DNA of 64,000 nucleotides from AP-15 sp963716115 (GTDB lineage: Bacteria > Pseudomonadota > Alphaproteobacteria > ATCC43930 > CGMCC-115725). Each line of letters begins with the position of its first letter. Position 1 is the first letter of the stretch. Below are positions 16,978-25,927 of this stretch, piece after piece. A program made the translations under genes and the position numbers. The notes beneath the pieces were generated by a model, which made no database searches, had not been told where the DNA came from, and saw only the letters and a list, made by a program, of their open reading frames with translations. The DNA is taken from contig CAVQSZ010000021.1 of NCBI GenBank assembly GCA_963716115.1, positions 124,001 to 188,000 on the forward strand. Reading direction: 5' to 3'.

Positions 16978-18320
16978 ATGGCGGAGCAGTTCCCGGACGG
17001 GTTTTTATGGGGGGCCTCGACCGCGGCCTATCAGATCGAGGGCGCGGTCCGCGAGGACGGGCGCGGCCCCTCGATCTGGGACGTGTTCACCCACCTGCCC
17101 GGCACGATTGAGGGCGGCGACACCGGCGACATCGCCTGCGACCATTATCATCGCTGGCCCGAGGATGTGGCGCTGATGCGCGAGCTCGGCCTCGGCGCCT
17201 ACCGGCTGTCGACCGCCTGGCCGCGCATCCTGCCCGAAGGCGGCGGCGCGCCGAACCACAAGGGCCTCGAATTCTACGACCGCCTGGTCGACGCGGTCAT
17301 GGCGGCCGGGATCGAGCCCTGGGTCTGCCTCTACCATTGGGACCTGCCGCAGGCGCTCGAATACCGCGGCGGCTGGCAGAGCCGCGACACCGCCTCGCGG
17401 TTCGCCGACTACGCGCAGCTGACGACGCGGCGGCTCGGCGACCGGGTCAAGCATTGGGCGACCTTCAACGAGCCCAACGCCGCCTGCCTCAAGGGCTATG
17501 GCGAGGGCGAGCATGCGCCGGGCCGTGCGCGGCCGGCAGAGCGCGCTCGCCGCCATCCATGTGATGAACCTGGCGCACGGGCTCGCGATCACGGCGATGC
17601 GGGCCGAGCGCGCCGACCTCTTGCTCGGCGACATCTACAACTTCCACCCGCGCGAGCCGGCGAGCGAGCGCGAGGAGGACGAGATCGCCGCCCAAACGCT
17701 GGACGCGCTGTGGAACCGCTCGTTTCCCGACCCGCAGATCCTCGGGCATTACCCCGAGCCGCTCGCCGCCGAGATGATCGACCCGCTGGTGCAGCCGGGC
17801 GATCTCGACATCATCAAGCAGAAGCTCGATTATTTCGCCTTCAATCACTACACCCGCACGCGGGTGCGCCGCGACCCCGAGCCATCCGTTCGCGGTCGCG
17901 ACCCTGCCGGCGCCGCCGGGGGCGAAGGTGACCGGGATGGGCTGGGAGATCGCGCCCGCCGCATTGCGCGATGTGCTGCTCGAGGTCAAAGAGCGCTACA
18001 GCGGCGACCTGCCGGTCTACATCCTCGAAAACGGGGCGGCCTTCCCCGACCGGATCGACGCCGACGGCCGCATCCGCGACGACGAGCGCATCGCCTATCT
18101 GCGCGGCTACCTGGGCGCGGCGCTCGACGCGATTGCGGCCGGCGTCAACCTGCGCGGCTATTTCGTCTGGTCATTGCTCGACAATTTCGAATGGACGCTC
18201 GGCTACGGCAAAAGGTTCGGCCTCGTCCATGTCGACTACGAGACGCAGGAGCGCCGCCCCAAGGACTCGTTCCACTTCTTCGCCGAGCTCGCCCACGGCG
18301 GCGGGCTCGAGCGCGAGTAG
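16978..18320 (+). CDS. GH1 beta-glucosidase (two frameshifts)
   Basis: A family 1 glycoside hydrolase of about 447 residues that cleaves beta-glucosides by retention. The N-terminal family signature is DGFLWGASTAAYQIEGA; the acid/base Glu is in TFNEPNAACL near residue 165 and the nucleophile Glu in VYILENGAAFPDR near residue 350. SLLDNFEWTLGYGKRFGLVH near the end is also typical. Two single extra bases break the frame, near 17520 (GRARP should continue as GRQSALAAIHVMN) and near 17885 (DPEPS should read DPEHPFAVATLPAP). GGCGGAG precedes the ATG. There is no signal peptide. Confidence 0.88.
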
Positions 18321-18453
18321 CGATAGCGCCGTCGCGCGGTCGATACGGCCGGCGCGGCGGACGAAGGTGCGGGTCCCGTCGGGGGCGAGGGCGCGGGCCG
18401 TCGCCTCCCTTCGCGATCGCGGCCGAAGATTGCCCCGCGCCGCTTTGGATTGC

Positions 18454-18834
18454 CTACCAGTACCAGACCCGGTCGTGGCGGCCGACGAGCTCGGCCACGC
18501 CGTCGCGCGCGACCGGCCGCGCGCCGGCGATGATCTCGTTGTGCCCGAGGCCACGCTCGGCCAAATCCTCGGCGACATAGAAAATCTCGACGCCCTTGCC
18601 GGCGAGCGCCGTCAGATCTTCGGCGATGCGCGGCGGCTGCGTCTGCCGCCAGTCGCCAAAGGCCAGGCCGGCGGCATCCTGGCCCTGGGCCAGGTAGTTG
18701 ACCGCGTTGCCGCGCAGCAGCACCGCAAGCTCGGCCCCGGCCCCCTTCATCGCGCCGTGCAGCCACACGATCGTGTCGTCCTGCTCCTCGATGGTCGCCC
18801 GATAGGCGCTCTCGACGATGCTCAACGTCTTCAT
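18454..18834 (-). CDS. DsrE-family protein, third of three
   Basis: A small DsrE/TusD-fold protein of 126 residues. Members of the fold pass sulfane sulfur or bind thiol-linked partners, but this copy has no obvious catalytic Cys, so its role is open. Motifs are VWLHGAMKGAGAELAVLLRG, NAVNYLAQGQDA and FYVAEDLAERGLG. The start at 18834 is chosen for its GAGGAGG ribosome site. It is the last gene of a three-gene leftward set. Confidence 0.78.
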   Translation of the reverse strand: MKTLSIVESAYRATIEEQDDTIVWLHGAMKGAGAELAVLLRGNAVNYLAQGQDAAGLAFGDWRQTQPPRIAEDLTALAGKGVEIFYVAEDLAERGLGHNEIIAGARPVARDGVAELVGRHDRVWYW

Positions 18835-18844
18835 GCCCGCCTCC

Positions 18845-19258
18845 TCAGCGCGTCGCGATGACGAGCGTGTTGTCGGAAGCCTCGGCCATGGCCCAAAAAT
18901 CGGCCGGCGAGCCGCGCCGCACGCCCGGAACGGCATCCGTGGCGCCGCGCTCGTCGACGCACAGCCCGCAATTCACCCAGTCGATCTTGCCGCCGCTGTC
19001 CGCCGCCGCGCGCATCAGGGCGGCGACCGCGTCCTTCGGCAGGAAATGGTTTTCCTCCTCGACGCTGCGGCCGTGCACCGCGTTCGGGTGCGCCTTCTGC
19101 GCGAGAAACGGCTGCAGCACCGCCCCTTCATAGGCAAACACGTTGATGTCGTAGCCGCGCCGGGCGGCGAGGTCGAGCAGGCGCAGCGCCGTCGTCGAGC
19201 GCGCGCTTTCGTAGGGCGCGTCCATGATCGCGATGGTGATCGTCTTCTTGTCGGCCAT
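18845..19258 (-). CDS. DsrE-family protein, second of three
   Basis: A DsrE-family protein of 137 residues. It has the alternating strand-helix pattern of the fold (TITIAIMDAPYESARSTTAL, LLDLAARRGYDINVFAYEGA) and a Cys pair in the C-terminal half, WVNCGLCVDERGA, near residue 100. The second Cys lies where DsrE-type proteins carry their active thiol. It sits between two other DsrE-family genes with gaps of only about 10 bases, so the three probably work as a complex or relay. Confidence 0.8.
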   Translation of the reverse strand: MADKKTITIAIMDAPYESARSTTALRLLDLAARRGYDINVFAYEGAVLQPFLAQKAHPNAVHGRSVEEENHFLPKDAVAALMRAAADSGGKIDWVNCGLCVDERGATDAVPGVRRGSPADFWAMAEASDNTLVIATR

Positions 19259-19270
19259 GACGGCCTCCCT

Positions 19271-19597
19271 TCAGTGCCAAATGACCTTGGCGCCCTCGGC
19301 GAGGGCGTCGAGCACGACATCGAGCGGGGCCGCCGCCACCCCGGCGACGAGGCGCTTCTCGTCGATGCCGCGCTCACGCAGCGAGAAGGCGTCGGCGAGC
19401 ACCTTGACGCCGGCCCCGGCGAGGCCGGCGAGCTCGCCCGCGCGGGCCCCGGACCGCGCCGGCAGCACGCCGTTCTGCACGAGGAACAAGGTCACCTCGT
19501 GGCGCCCGGCGGCGAGCTGGCGGGCGAGCCCGCAGCAAAAGCCGGTGTCGTTCGAGTCAAACGGGTCGCGCGATTCGATCAGACAGTATTTCGCCAT
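19271..19597 (-). CDS. DsrE-family protein, first of three
   Basis: A DsrE-family protein of 108 residues beginning MAKYCLIESRDPFDSND, with FCCGLARQLAAGRHEVTLFL and VKVLADAFSLRERGI. It has three Cys residues (C5, C21, C22) but none at the usual C-terminal active position. It is the first gene of a leftward three-gene set. The set lies downstream of a decayed TPP-enzyme fragment and next to a dehydrogenase gene; no sulfur-oxidation core genes (dsrAB, sox) are present in the window. Confidence 0.8.
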   Translation of the reverse strand: MAKYCLIESRDPFDSNDTGFCCGLARQLAAGRHEVTLFLVQNGVLPARSGARAGELAGLAGAGVKVLADAFSLRERGIDEKRLVAGVAAAPLDVVLDALAEGAKVIWH

Positions 19598-19738
19598 GGC
19601 CCCTCCTTGCCGGACCGCTTCCCTGCTGTGGCCGGACCCGCCAATGTCGGCGGTCCGGGGGAGCGGCTAAGCTAGCGTGCGGGCGCGATCCTGGGAACTG
19701 CCGATCGTCGCGATCCCGGCGCGCAAGCCTGCGCCGGC

Positions 19739-19890
19739 ATGCCGCGGCTCTTCGGCGTCCGGCGCGTCTTTGGGCTCTGCGGCGACGCCAGCCTGCCGTT
19801 CTGCGACGCGCTCTGTGCCGGCTCGACCACGGCGTCGCCCACATCCTGACGCGCGACGAGCGCCCGGCTGTCGATCATTTGCCGGTGTAG
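19739..19890 (+). pseudogene. Relic of a TPP-dependent (acetolactate synthase-like) enzyme
   Basis: Two adjoining frames together read FGVRRVFGLCGDASLPFCDA and then CRLDHGVAHILTRDERPAVD before a TAG at 19888. That matches the N-terminal pyrimidine-binding region of acetolactate synthase-like thiamine diphosphate enzymes, including the loop with the catalytic Glu (here LTRDERPA). The frames change near 19816, and nothing of the remaining 500 or so residues follows. The 3' end overlaps the opposing dehydrogenase gene. It looks like a leftover of a deleted gene. Confidence 0.5.
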
Positions 19891-21263
19891 GCCACCCGCC
19901 AGATCGTTTGCTCGTCGGCGATCAGGAGGCTGCCGTCCTTGGCGATTGCGAGCCCGGCCGGGGTTCCCCAGATGCGCGGCGGATTTGTGTCGGCGAGCAT
20001 GAAGCCGGTGACGAAATCCTCGTAGCCGCCGACCGGCATCCGGTTCGCGAATTTGACGCGGACGACCTTGTAGCCGTCGGGCTTGCCGTAAGGGCCGGAG
20101 GCGTGAAACGCCACGAAGGCGTCGCCCCGGTATTCGTCGGGAAACTGGGCGCCGTCATAGAAGACGACGCCGAGCGGCGCCGAATGCGGCTCGAACAGCA
20201 GATCGGGGGCCCGCGCCCTCGCCACCAGGTCGGGACGCTTGCCGCCATAGCGCGGGTCCGGATGCGGGCCGACATAGGCATAGGGCCAGCCGAAGAAATC
20301 GCCTCTGCGGATGCTGGTCAGGTAATCGGGCGGGAGGCCGCCGCCGAGCTTGTCGCGCTCGTTGACCGTGCCCCACAGCTCGTCGGTCCCGGGATAGACC
20401 GCCATCCCGACGACGTTGCGCAAGCCGGCGGCGAAGGTCGTCATCGCGCCATCGGCGGCCACCTCCTGGACGCTGGCGTCGGGTGGCGGATCGTCATCCT
20501 GCACGTCGCCGCGGGCGCCGATCGCGAGATAGAGCCGGCCTTTCGAATCGAAAACGATCTCGCGCGTCCAATGCTGCCCCTGCGGCCTGAGGTTCGGCGC
20601 AGCGGTGACACGCTGCGGCCCGGCGGCTGCGACCGTGTCGCCGTCGCTATAGGGCAACCGCCAGATCGCGCGCAGATCGGCGACGTAGAGCGCGCCCTCG
20701 CGAAAGGCCATGCCGTGCGGCTTGTCAAAGCCTTGGGCAAACGTGGCGACCGTGCGGGCGACGCCGTCGCCCTTGGCGTCGCGCAACATGACGATCCTGC
20801 CGTCGCCCGACGACGCCATAAAAACATCGCCGTTCGGGGCCACCGCCAGCCAGCGCGCGTGCCCGACCTTGGTCGCGAAGATCGAGACCCGGAAGCCGCT
20901 CGGGGCGCGCGGCGCGAGGCCCGGCGGTCGCCCGATATTATAGGGCTCGAGATCGTTGGGCGGCGTCGTCATCGGCGCCGGCAGATCGTCGGCCGAGACG
21001 ATGAACCGGGTTCCCACCGTGTCGGCGACGGCGGCGGCGGTCGGCGCTGCTGTCTTGGGCGCGGCGGCTGGCGGAATTGCGCGTCGCCCGACCGCCGGCG
21101 ACGGCGCGCCGCTCGTCGGCGGAACGACCTCGATCTGCCCGCCGGCGCCGCGCCGCACCGGCGGCATCGGCCCCCCGCCCGACGGCAGCTGCTGCGCGGC
21201 GGCGATCACGATGCCGGCGCAAAAAAGCGCCGCGGCCATGGCGCTGGCGAAGAGCCGCAGCAA
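19875..21263 (-). CDS. Exported sorbosone/glucose dehydrogenase-like beta-propeller
   Basis: A protein of 462 residues with a signal peptide (LFASAMAAALFCAGIVIAAA), a Pro/Ala-rich linker to about residue 90 and a glucose/sorbosone dehydrogenase-like propeller. Family segments are HARWLAVAPNGDVFMASSGD, FDKPHGMAFREGALYVADLR, GLRNVVGMAVYPGTDELWGT, RRGDFFGWPYAYVG and the C-terminal GLAIAKDGSLLIADEQTIWR. Relatives are periplasmic PQQ-linked dehydrogenases, but many are uncharacterised. No PQQ synthesis gene is in the window. It is followed in the same direction by nothing but the relic and the DsrE genes. Confidence 0.85.
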   Translation of the reverse strand: MLRLFASAMAAALFCAGIVIAAAQQLPSGGGPMPPVRRGAGGQIEVVPPTSGAPSPAVGRRAIPPAAAPKTAAPTAAAVADTVGTRFIVSADDLPAPMTTPPNDLEPYNIGRPPGLAPRAPSGFRVSIFATKVGHARWLAVAPNGDVFMASSGDGRIVMLRDAKGDGVARTVATFAQGFDKPHGMAFREGALYVADLRAIWRLPYSDGDTVAAAGPQRVTAAPNLRPQGQHWTREIVFDSKGRLYLAIGARGDVQDDDPPPDASVQEVAADGAMTTFAAGLRNVVGMAVYPGTDELWGTVNERDKLGGGLPPDYLTSIRRGDFFGWPYAYVGPHPDPRYGGKRPDLVARARAPDLLFEPHSAPLGVVFYDGAQFPDEYRGDAFVAFHASGPYGKPDGYKVVRVKFANRMPVGGYEDFVTGFMLADTNPPRIWGTPAGLAIAKDGSLLIADEQTIWRVAYTGK

Positions 21264-21290
21264 GGCTGTCTTCCCCCGCCGCGGCGCAGC

Positions 21291-22749
21291 TCAGCCCGCC
21301 TCGGCCTGCAGCCGCTGGCGGCGGAGCGCGCGGCCGGGGCGCTCGCCGGTGGGCCCGCCGTCGGCCCAGACCGGTCGGCCGTTGACGAAGACGCGCTCGA
21401 TCCCGGCGGCCGGGGTCGTCGGCGCCTCGAAGGTGGCGCGGTCGATCACCGTGGCGGGGTCGAAGACCGCGATGTCGGCGTAGGCGCCGGGAGCCAGCCT
21501 GCCGCGGCCCGAGAGCCCGAAGCGTCGCGCCGGCAGCCCGGTCATGCGGCGCACCGCCTCCTCCAGCGGGAACAGGCCGAGCTCGCGGCAGTAGTGGCCG
21601 AGGACGCGCGGGAAGGCGCCCCACAGCCGCGGGTGCGGGTGCGTGTCGTGCGGCAGCCCGTCCGAGCCGATCATCGTGTGCTCGAAGCGCAGCACCCGCT
21701 GCACGTCGGCCTCGTCCATCATCCAGTAGATCGCCCCCGCCGGCTGCAGCCGGTCGGCCGCCTCCGGCTGGCTGACGCCCCAGTCGGCGGCGATCGCCGC
21801 AAGCTCGCGGCCGGCCTGCTCGGGGGCGCTTTTCGACCAGGTGACCAGGACCTTCGTCGCCCGCGCGGCCTGGGCCGCGCTCAGCACGGTCGACGAGGCG
21901 ATGTAGGGATAGGCGTCGAGCCCGACCTCCTGGCGCGCGATCGCCGCGGCGATCGCCGGCAGGGTCTCGGCGGTGCGGCCGAAATTCGCCCGGCCGATCG
22001 TCTTGTGGTGCGAGATCACCACCGCCGCCCCGGCGGCGCGGCCGGCGGCGAAGCTCTCCTCGAGGCTGTCGAGGACGCCATCGCCCTCGTTGCGCATATG
22101 GGTCGTGTAGATCGCCCCGGCGGGCCCGAGCAATCGCGCCAGCGCCTCGATCTCGGCGGCGGGCGCGGCCGCGGCCGGAGCGTAGGCAAGGCCGCTCGAC
22201 AGGCCGATCGCGCCGGCGTCGAGCGCCTCCTGCAGCCTTGCGCCCATCCGCGCCAGCTCGGCCGGATCGGCCGGCCGGTCGAGCGCCGCCATGGCGCCGA
22301 CCCGCAACGTCGAATGGCCGACGAGGCAGGCGGCGTTGAGCGCCGCCGGAGCCCGGTCGAGCGCCGCTCAGATAATCGGCGAAATGCCCGTAGCGGTAGT
22401 CGTCGAGGCCGCCGATCAGGTCGAGCGGCGGCGGCGGCGCGTCCGCCGGCAGCAACGGCGCGAGGCTGATCCCGCAATTGCCGGTGACGACGGTGGTCAC
22501 ACCCTGGCTCGCCTTCGCCGCCATCTCGGGGGTCGCGAGCAGCGCGCGGTCGTCATGCGTGTGCACATCGATAAAGCCGGGGGCGACGATCCGGCCCGAC
22601 ACGTCGACCTCGCGCGCGCCCGCCGCCCGGGCGACATCGCCGACCGCGGCGATGCGGTCGCCGGCGATCGCGACATCGGCCCGCCGCCGCGGCCCGCCGC
22701 CGCCGTCGATGACCTCGCCGCCGCGCAGGATCCAATCGGTCACCGGCAA
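21291..22749 (-). CDS. D-aminoacylase-like amidohydrolase (one frameshift)
   Basis: A metal-dependent amidohydrolase of about 485 residues in the N-acyl-D-amino-acid deacylase group. It begins WILRGGEVIDGGGG and shows the metal motif GFIDVHTHDD, the Cys ligand region VTGNCGISLAP, THMRNEGDGVLDSLEE, VISHHKTIGRANFG and the Asp motif HTMIGSDGLPHDTHPHPRLW near the C-terminal third. The frame breaks near 22370 by one extra base; after it AALNAACLVGHSTLRVGAMA resumes the family pattern. It lies 27 bases upstream of the sorbosone-dehydrogenase-like gene in the same direction. Confidence 0.86.
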
Positions 22750-22967
22750 ATCCCCCTCTCCCAGCCCCGCGACACGATCACCGGTTTCCCTTCACCGGGT
22801 CAAGCCGCGCTCGCGCCGGGGACAGCGTCCGGCCGCGCCAGGCGCCAGGCAAACAATTCCGCCAGGGAGGCCCCGGCTGGATCGGGCGCGGCATTCCGGA
22901 GCAGAGGATTCGGCGGAGGCCTGCAACCCGTTTGAAATGGGAGTTGCAATTCGGTATGTTCCTGATA

Positions 22968-22994
22968 CGTTCGTAGATATTTAATTCACGAACG
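22968..22994. promoter_or_regulatory. Inverted repeat upstream of the restriction-modification genes
   Basis: CGTTCGT (22968-22974) and ACGAACG (22988-22994) are exact inverted repeats around an AT-rich core (AGATATTTAATTC), 34 bases before the methyltransferase ATG. Position and symmetry suit an operator, but no controller gene is present. The 278-base gap 22750-23027 shows no gene. Confidence 0.5.
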
Positions 22995-23027
22995 ACTGCA
23001 CGCCGCCTATCATGTCGCGGGGGTGAG

Positions 23028-24836
23028 ATGGGGAAGCCCAGGCAAAGACCCGGCGAGGCCGAACCGGCTGCGGCCGCGCCGATCATCATTGATCGTTCGA
23101 GCGTAGTTGAGCTGTCGGCAAGCCTTGCCGACGAGAATCGTCTCACCTTCGCAGAGAGCTTCTCGGCGGCGGTGGTTGCAGCGTACTGGCAAGCTCTATA
23201 CCAAGGGAGGCCCCCGCCGGATTCGTTTGCGCAACCTGCCGGACTGCATCGTGTAGCGCTTACGCCCGACCTCGATTCGGTTGTGCGTGCGATCGCTGCG
23301 AGCATGGAGTCGATGCCGCCCGCCGCGGCGGCTTACGCTATCGGGACGCTCTACACCGCACTGCTGCCGAAACCGTTCAGAGCGCAGCACGGCATTTTTT
23401 ACACCCCGCCCGAGCTTGTGGAATGCCTGCTCCTGATGGCGGAGGAAGCAGGCGTGGACTGGCGAACGGCGCGGGTCCTCGACCCGGCGTGCGGGGGCGG
23501 GGCGTTCCTTATTGCCGTGGCTGAGCGGATGGCGCGTGCGCTGTCTCGCGCCGAACCGGCGATAGCCCTTCAGAGCATCACAGCACGGTTGCAGGGATTC
23601 GATATCGATCGCTTCGGCGCCTGGCTCGCCCAGGCGATGGTTTCCATTAGCCTCGAGTCACTAGTGCGTGGCGCCGGGCGGAAAGCACCTGAGCTCGTTG
23701 AGCTGCGCGACAGTCTCGAGTTGCAGCCGGACGAAGCCGAGCGATTCGATCTCGTAATCGGGAACCCGCCGTACGGGCGCGTCACTCTGCCACCGGAGCG
23801 CCGCACACTGTTTGCGCGCAGCGTATACGGTCACGCAAATCTCTACGGGGTGTTTACGGACGCGGCGCTGCATTGGGTCAAGCGGGGAGGCGTCATCGGC
23901 TATGTGACGCCGACTTCCATGCTCTCCGGCCTCTACTATAAAACGCTCCGAAAACTCCTGGCTGCCGAGGCTCCGCCGCTCGCCGTAAATATTGTGAGCG
24001 AGCGCGACGGCGTGTTCGCCGACGTGCTGCAGGAGACGATGCTTGCGACCTATCGCAAGGATGGGCCGCCAGTGGCCGGCAGGGTTGGCTTTATCAATGT
24101 GGCCGGCGGGGACAAGCTCATCACCCGGAAGGCCGGGAACTTCACGTTGCCCGCAGCCCCGGCTTCTCCGTGGCTTCTGCCGCGCGCTGCGGAACAGGCG
24201 GCGCTCGCACGGCGCCTGCGGTCGATGCCGCATCGGCTCGGTGATTACGGCTACGGTGTTTCCACGGGTCCCCTCGTATGGAACCGGTTCAGGGATCGGT
24301 TCCGAGAAAAGTCCGGCGCTGACGTTTTCCCGGTGATATGGGCGGAGTCGGTTGCCAGCGACGGCCGGTTCGTCTGGCGCAGCGAGAAGCGCAACCACTC
24401 CCCTTGGTTCATGGCCAGGCGGCCAAAGGATGATTGGCTGATTATCACCCGACCTTGCGTGCTTCTGCAGCGGACCACGGCCAAGGAGCAGCCGCGGCGT
24501 TTGATCGCCGCCGAGCTCCCCGAGAGCTTTATCCAGGCTCATCGGGGCGTTGTAATCGAGAACCACCTGAATATGGTGCGGGCGTTGGAGCCGGAGCCAT
24601 ATGTGCCCGCCATGCTGGTTGCCGCGTTGCTCAACAGCGCCGCCGTCGATGCGGCGTTCAGGTGCATAAACGGCTCTGTTGCAGTCTCAGCGTTCGAGCT
24701 CGAGGAGCTGCCCTTGCCGGCGCCGGCGGTCATGGCCCGGCTCGTGCGCCAGGCAGCCGGGGGAGCGCCAAAGGAGAAAATCGAGGCGGCAATCGCAGCC
24801 GCATATCGTGCGAACGATGCTTCCGCCGCTCCTTGA
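23028..24836 (+). CDS. N6-adenine DNA methyltransferase (type II R-M)
   Basis: A class I N6-adenine methyltransferase of 602 residues. The SAM-binding motif is RVLDPACGGGAFLIAVAERM near residue 148, and the catalytic motif IV is LVIGNPPYGRVTLP near residue 243. The C-terminal 300 residues would be the target-recognition region. It is followed by a BsuBI/PstI-type endonuclease whose start lies 20 bases inside this gene, so the two form one R-M operon. Base composition is visibly less GC-rich than neighbouring genes, which suggests transfer. If the PstI-like assignment holds, the site would be CTGCAG, but this is inference. Confidence 0.93.
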   Translation: MGKPRQRPGEAEPAAAAPIIIDRSSVVELSASLADENRLTFAESFSAAVVAAYWQALYQGRPPPDSFAQPAGLHRVALTPDLDSVVRAIAASMESMPPAAAAYAIGTLYTALLPKPFRAQHGIFYTPPELVECLLLMAEEAGVDWRTARVLDPACGGGAFLIAVAERMARALSRAEPAIALQSITARLQGFDIDRFGAWLAQAMVSISLESLVRGAGRKAPELVELRDSLELQPDEAERFDLVIGNPPYGRVTLPPERRTLFARSVYGHANLYGVFTDAALHWVKRGGVIGYVTPTSMLSGLYYKTLRKLLAAEAPPLAVNIVSERDGVFADVLQETMLATYRKDGPPVAGRVGFINVAGGDKLITRKAGNFTLPAAPASPWLLPRAAEQAALARRLRSMPHRLGDYGYGVSTGPLVWNRFRDRFREKSGADVFPVIWAESVASDGRFVWRSEKRNHSPWFMARRPKDDWLIITRPCVLLQRTTAKEQPRRLIAAELPESFIQAHRGVVIENHLNMVRALEPEPYVPAMLVAALLNSAAVDAAFRCINGSVAVSAFELEELPLPAPAVMARLVRQAAGGAPKEKIEAAIAAAYRANDASAAP

Positions 24837-25908
24837 TGTCCCGGAAATTCACCGGAGGCTGCTGCGGATTTTCCCGGAAGGCACGCCGCAGCGAAACTAC
24901 TGCACGCGCGAAATGGCGGCGCGGACAGTTTTCGTGATGCTCTACATTGGCGCCCTTGAAGGGAGCGGAATCTGGATGGGGCCAAAGCATGTCTACCGGA
25001 TGGGCGAGGGCCAGGCCGCATTGCGTTCCGATGAAGACCGGGAGGCCTATGCCGCTGCTGTCGAGAAGCGGGGTTCGCGCCTGCCGGCGGACCGGTGGTT
25101 TCAGGACAACACGCGCGAGCCGATCCGGGATGAGACGCTCCGCGACGGCCTGGTGCGCATCGGCGCCGTGGTAACCCGGCCGGGTTTGCCGACGACATCC
25201 TCGAAAGGCCGGTACGCATTACAGACGGCTCTTGCAGTGCTGCTCGACCCTGCGCTCCAGGACGAGCCTGTCGAGACAGCGATTATCGCATGGCAGGACC
25301 GCCATCTGTCTCAGGGCGCGCTGGCGCGCGTGCGCTTGCAGCAGCGGTCGGCCACAGCGGCGCGATCGGGGGTGCTGGTCAGGCTTCCGAATGGGGAGAC
25401 CCGCCAGATGGAAGCTGGGCCGTCGTCAATCATCACCCAGGCTGTAATCGAGGTCTTTGCCCCGCGGTTCCTCAGCGATCCGGCGGTGATGTGGATTTCC
25501 GAGAGCGGCAACAAGGTCATTCAGCGCGATGACGAGCTCGCCCGCGAGCTCGGTCTCAAAATCGAGGTGGATAAGCTGCTGCCCGACACCATACTCGTCG
25601 ACTTGGCTCCGGCGGAGCCGCTGATCGTGTTCATCGAGGCGGTCGCGACAGCAGGTGAAATTTCGGAGGCTCGCCGCAGCGCGCTCCTCGAAATGATGAC
25701 GGATGCCGGCTTCAAGGCGGACAACATCGCATTTGTAACGGCCTTTGCAGACCGAAACGCCGCCGCATTCAAGCGGGCGCTCCCTAACCTTGCTTGGGGT
25801 TCCTTTGCCTGGTGCCTGAGCGAGCCGGAACACCTGATCGTGCTGGATGGAACGGCTTCGGGCGGGACTCGGCTGTTGAGCGAATTCGTGACCTCCGCGC
25901 AAGCGTAG
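24817..25908 (+). CDS. BsuBI/PstI-type restriction endonuclease
   Basis: A type II endonuclease of 363 residues. The N-terminal helical domain fits the BsuBI/PstI family (EIHRRLLRIFPEGTPQRNYC, MAARTVFVMLYIGALEG). The C-terminal catalytic domain shows KVIQRDDELARELGLKIEVD, LPDTILVDLAPAEPLIVF and FIEAVATAGEISEARR, a PD-(D/E)xK-like arrangement. The start ATG 24817 lies inside the methyltransferase gene, a usual way to couple the two. It ends 20 bases before the convergent ABC gene. Base composition matches the methyltransferase. Confidence 0.88.
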   Translation: MLPPLLDVPEIHRRLLRIFPEGTPQRNYCTREMAARTVFVMLYIGALEGSGIWMGPKHVYRMGEGQAALRSDEDREAYAAAVEKRGSRLPADRWFQDNTREPIRDETLRDGLVRIGAVVTRPGLPTTSSKGRYALQTALAVLLDPALQDEPVETAIIAWQDRHLSQGALARVRLQQRSATAARSGVLVRLPNGETRQMEAGPSSIITQAVIEVFAPRFLSDPAVMWISESGNKVIQRDDELARELGLKIEVDKLLPDTILVDLAPAEPLIVFIEAVATAGEISEARRSALLEMMTDAGFKADNIAFVTAFADRNAAAFKRALPNLAWGSFAWCLSEPEHLIVLDGTASGGTRLLSEFVTSAQA

Positions 25909-25927
25909 CCCCTTTGGCCGGCGCGCC

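Noticed and set aside
19557..19878. Leftward frames between the DsrE set and the dehydrogenase gene
   Set aside because: They are Arg-rich and overlap the TPP-enzyme relic, whose plus-strand reading has clear family motifs.
22778..23305. Leftward 175-codon frame over the methyltransferase start
   Set aside because: No motif, it overlaps the inverted repeat and the methyltransferase N-terminus, and its codon pattern is that of a shadow.
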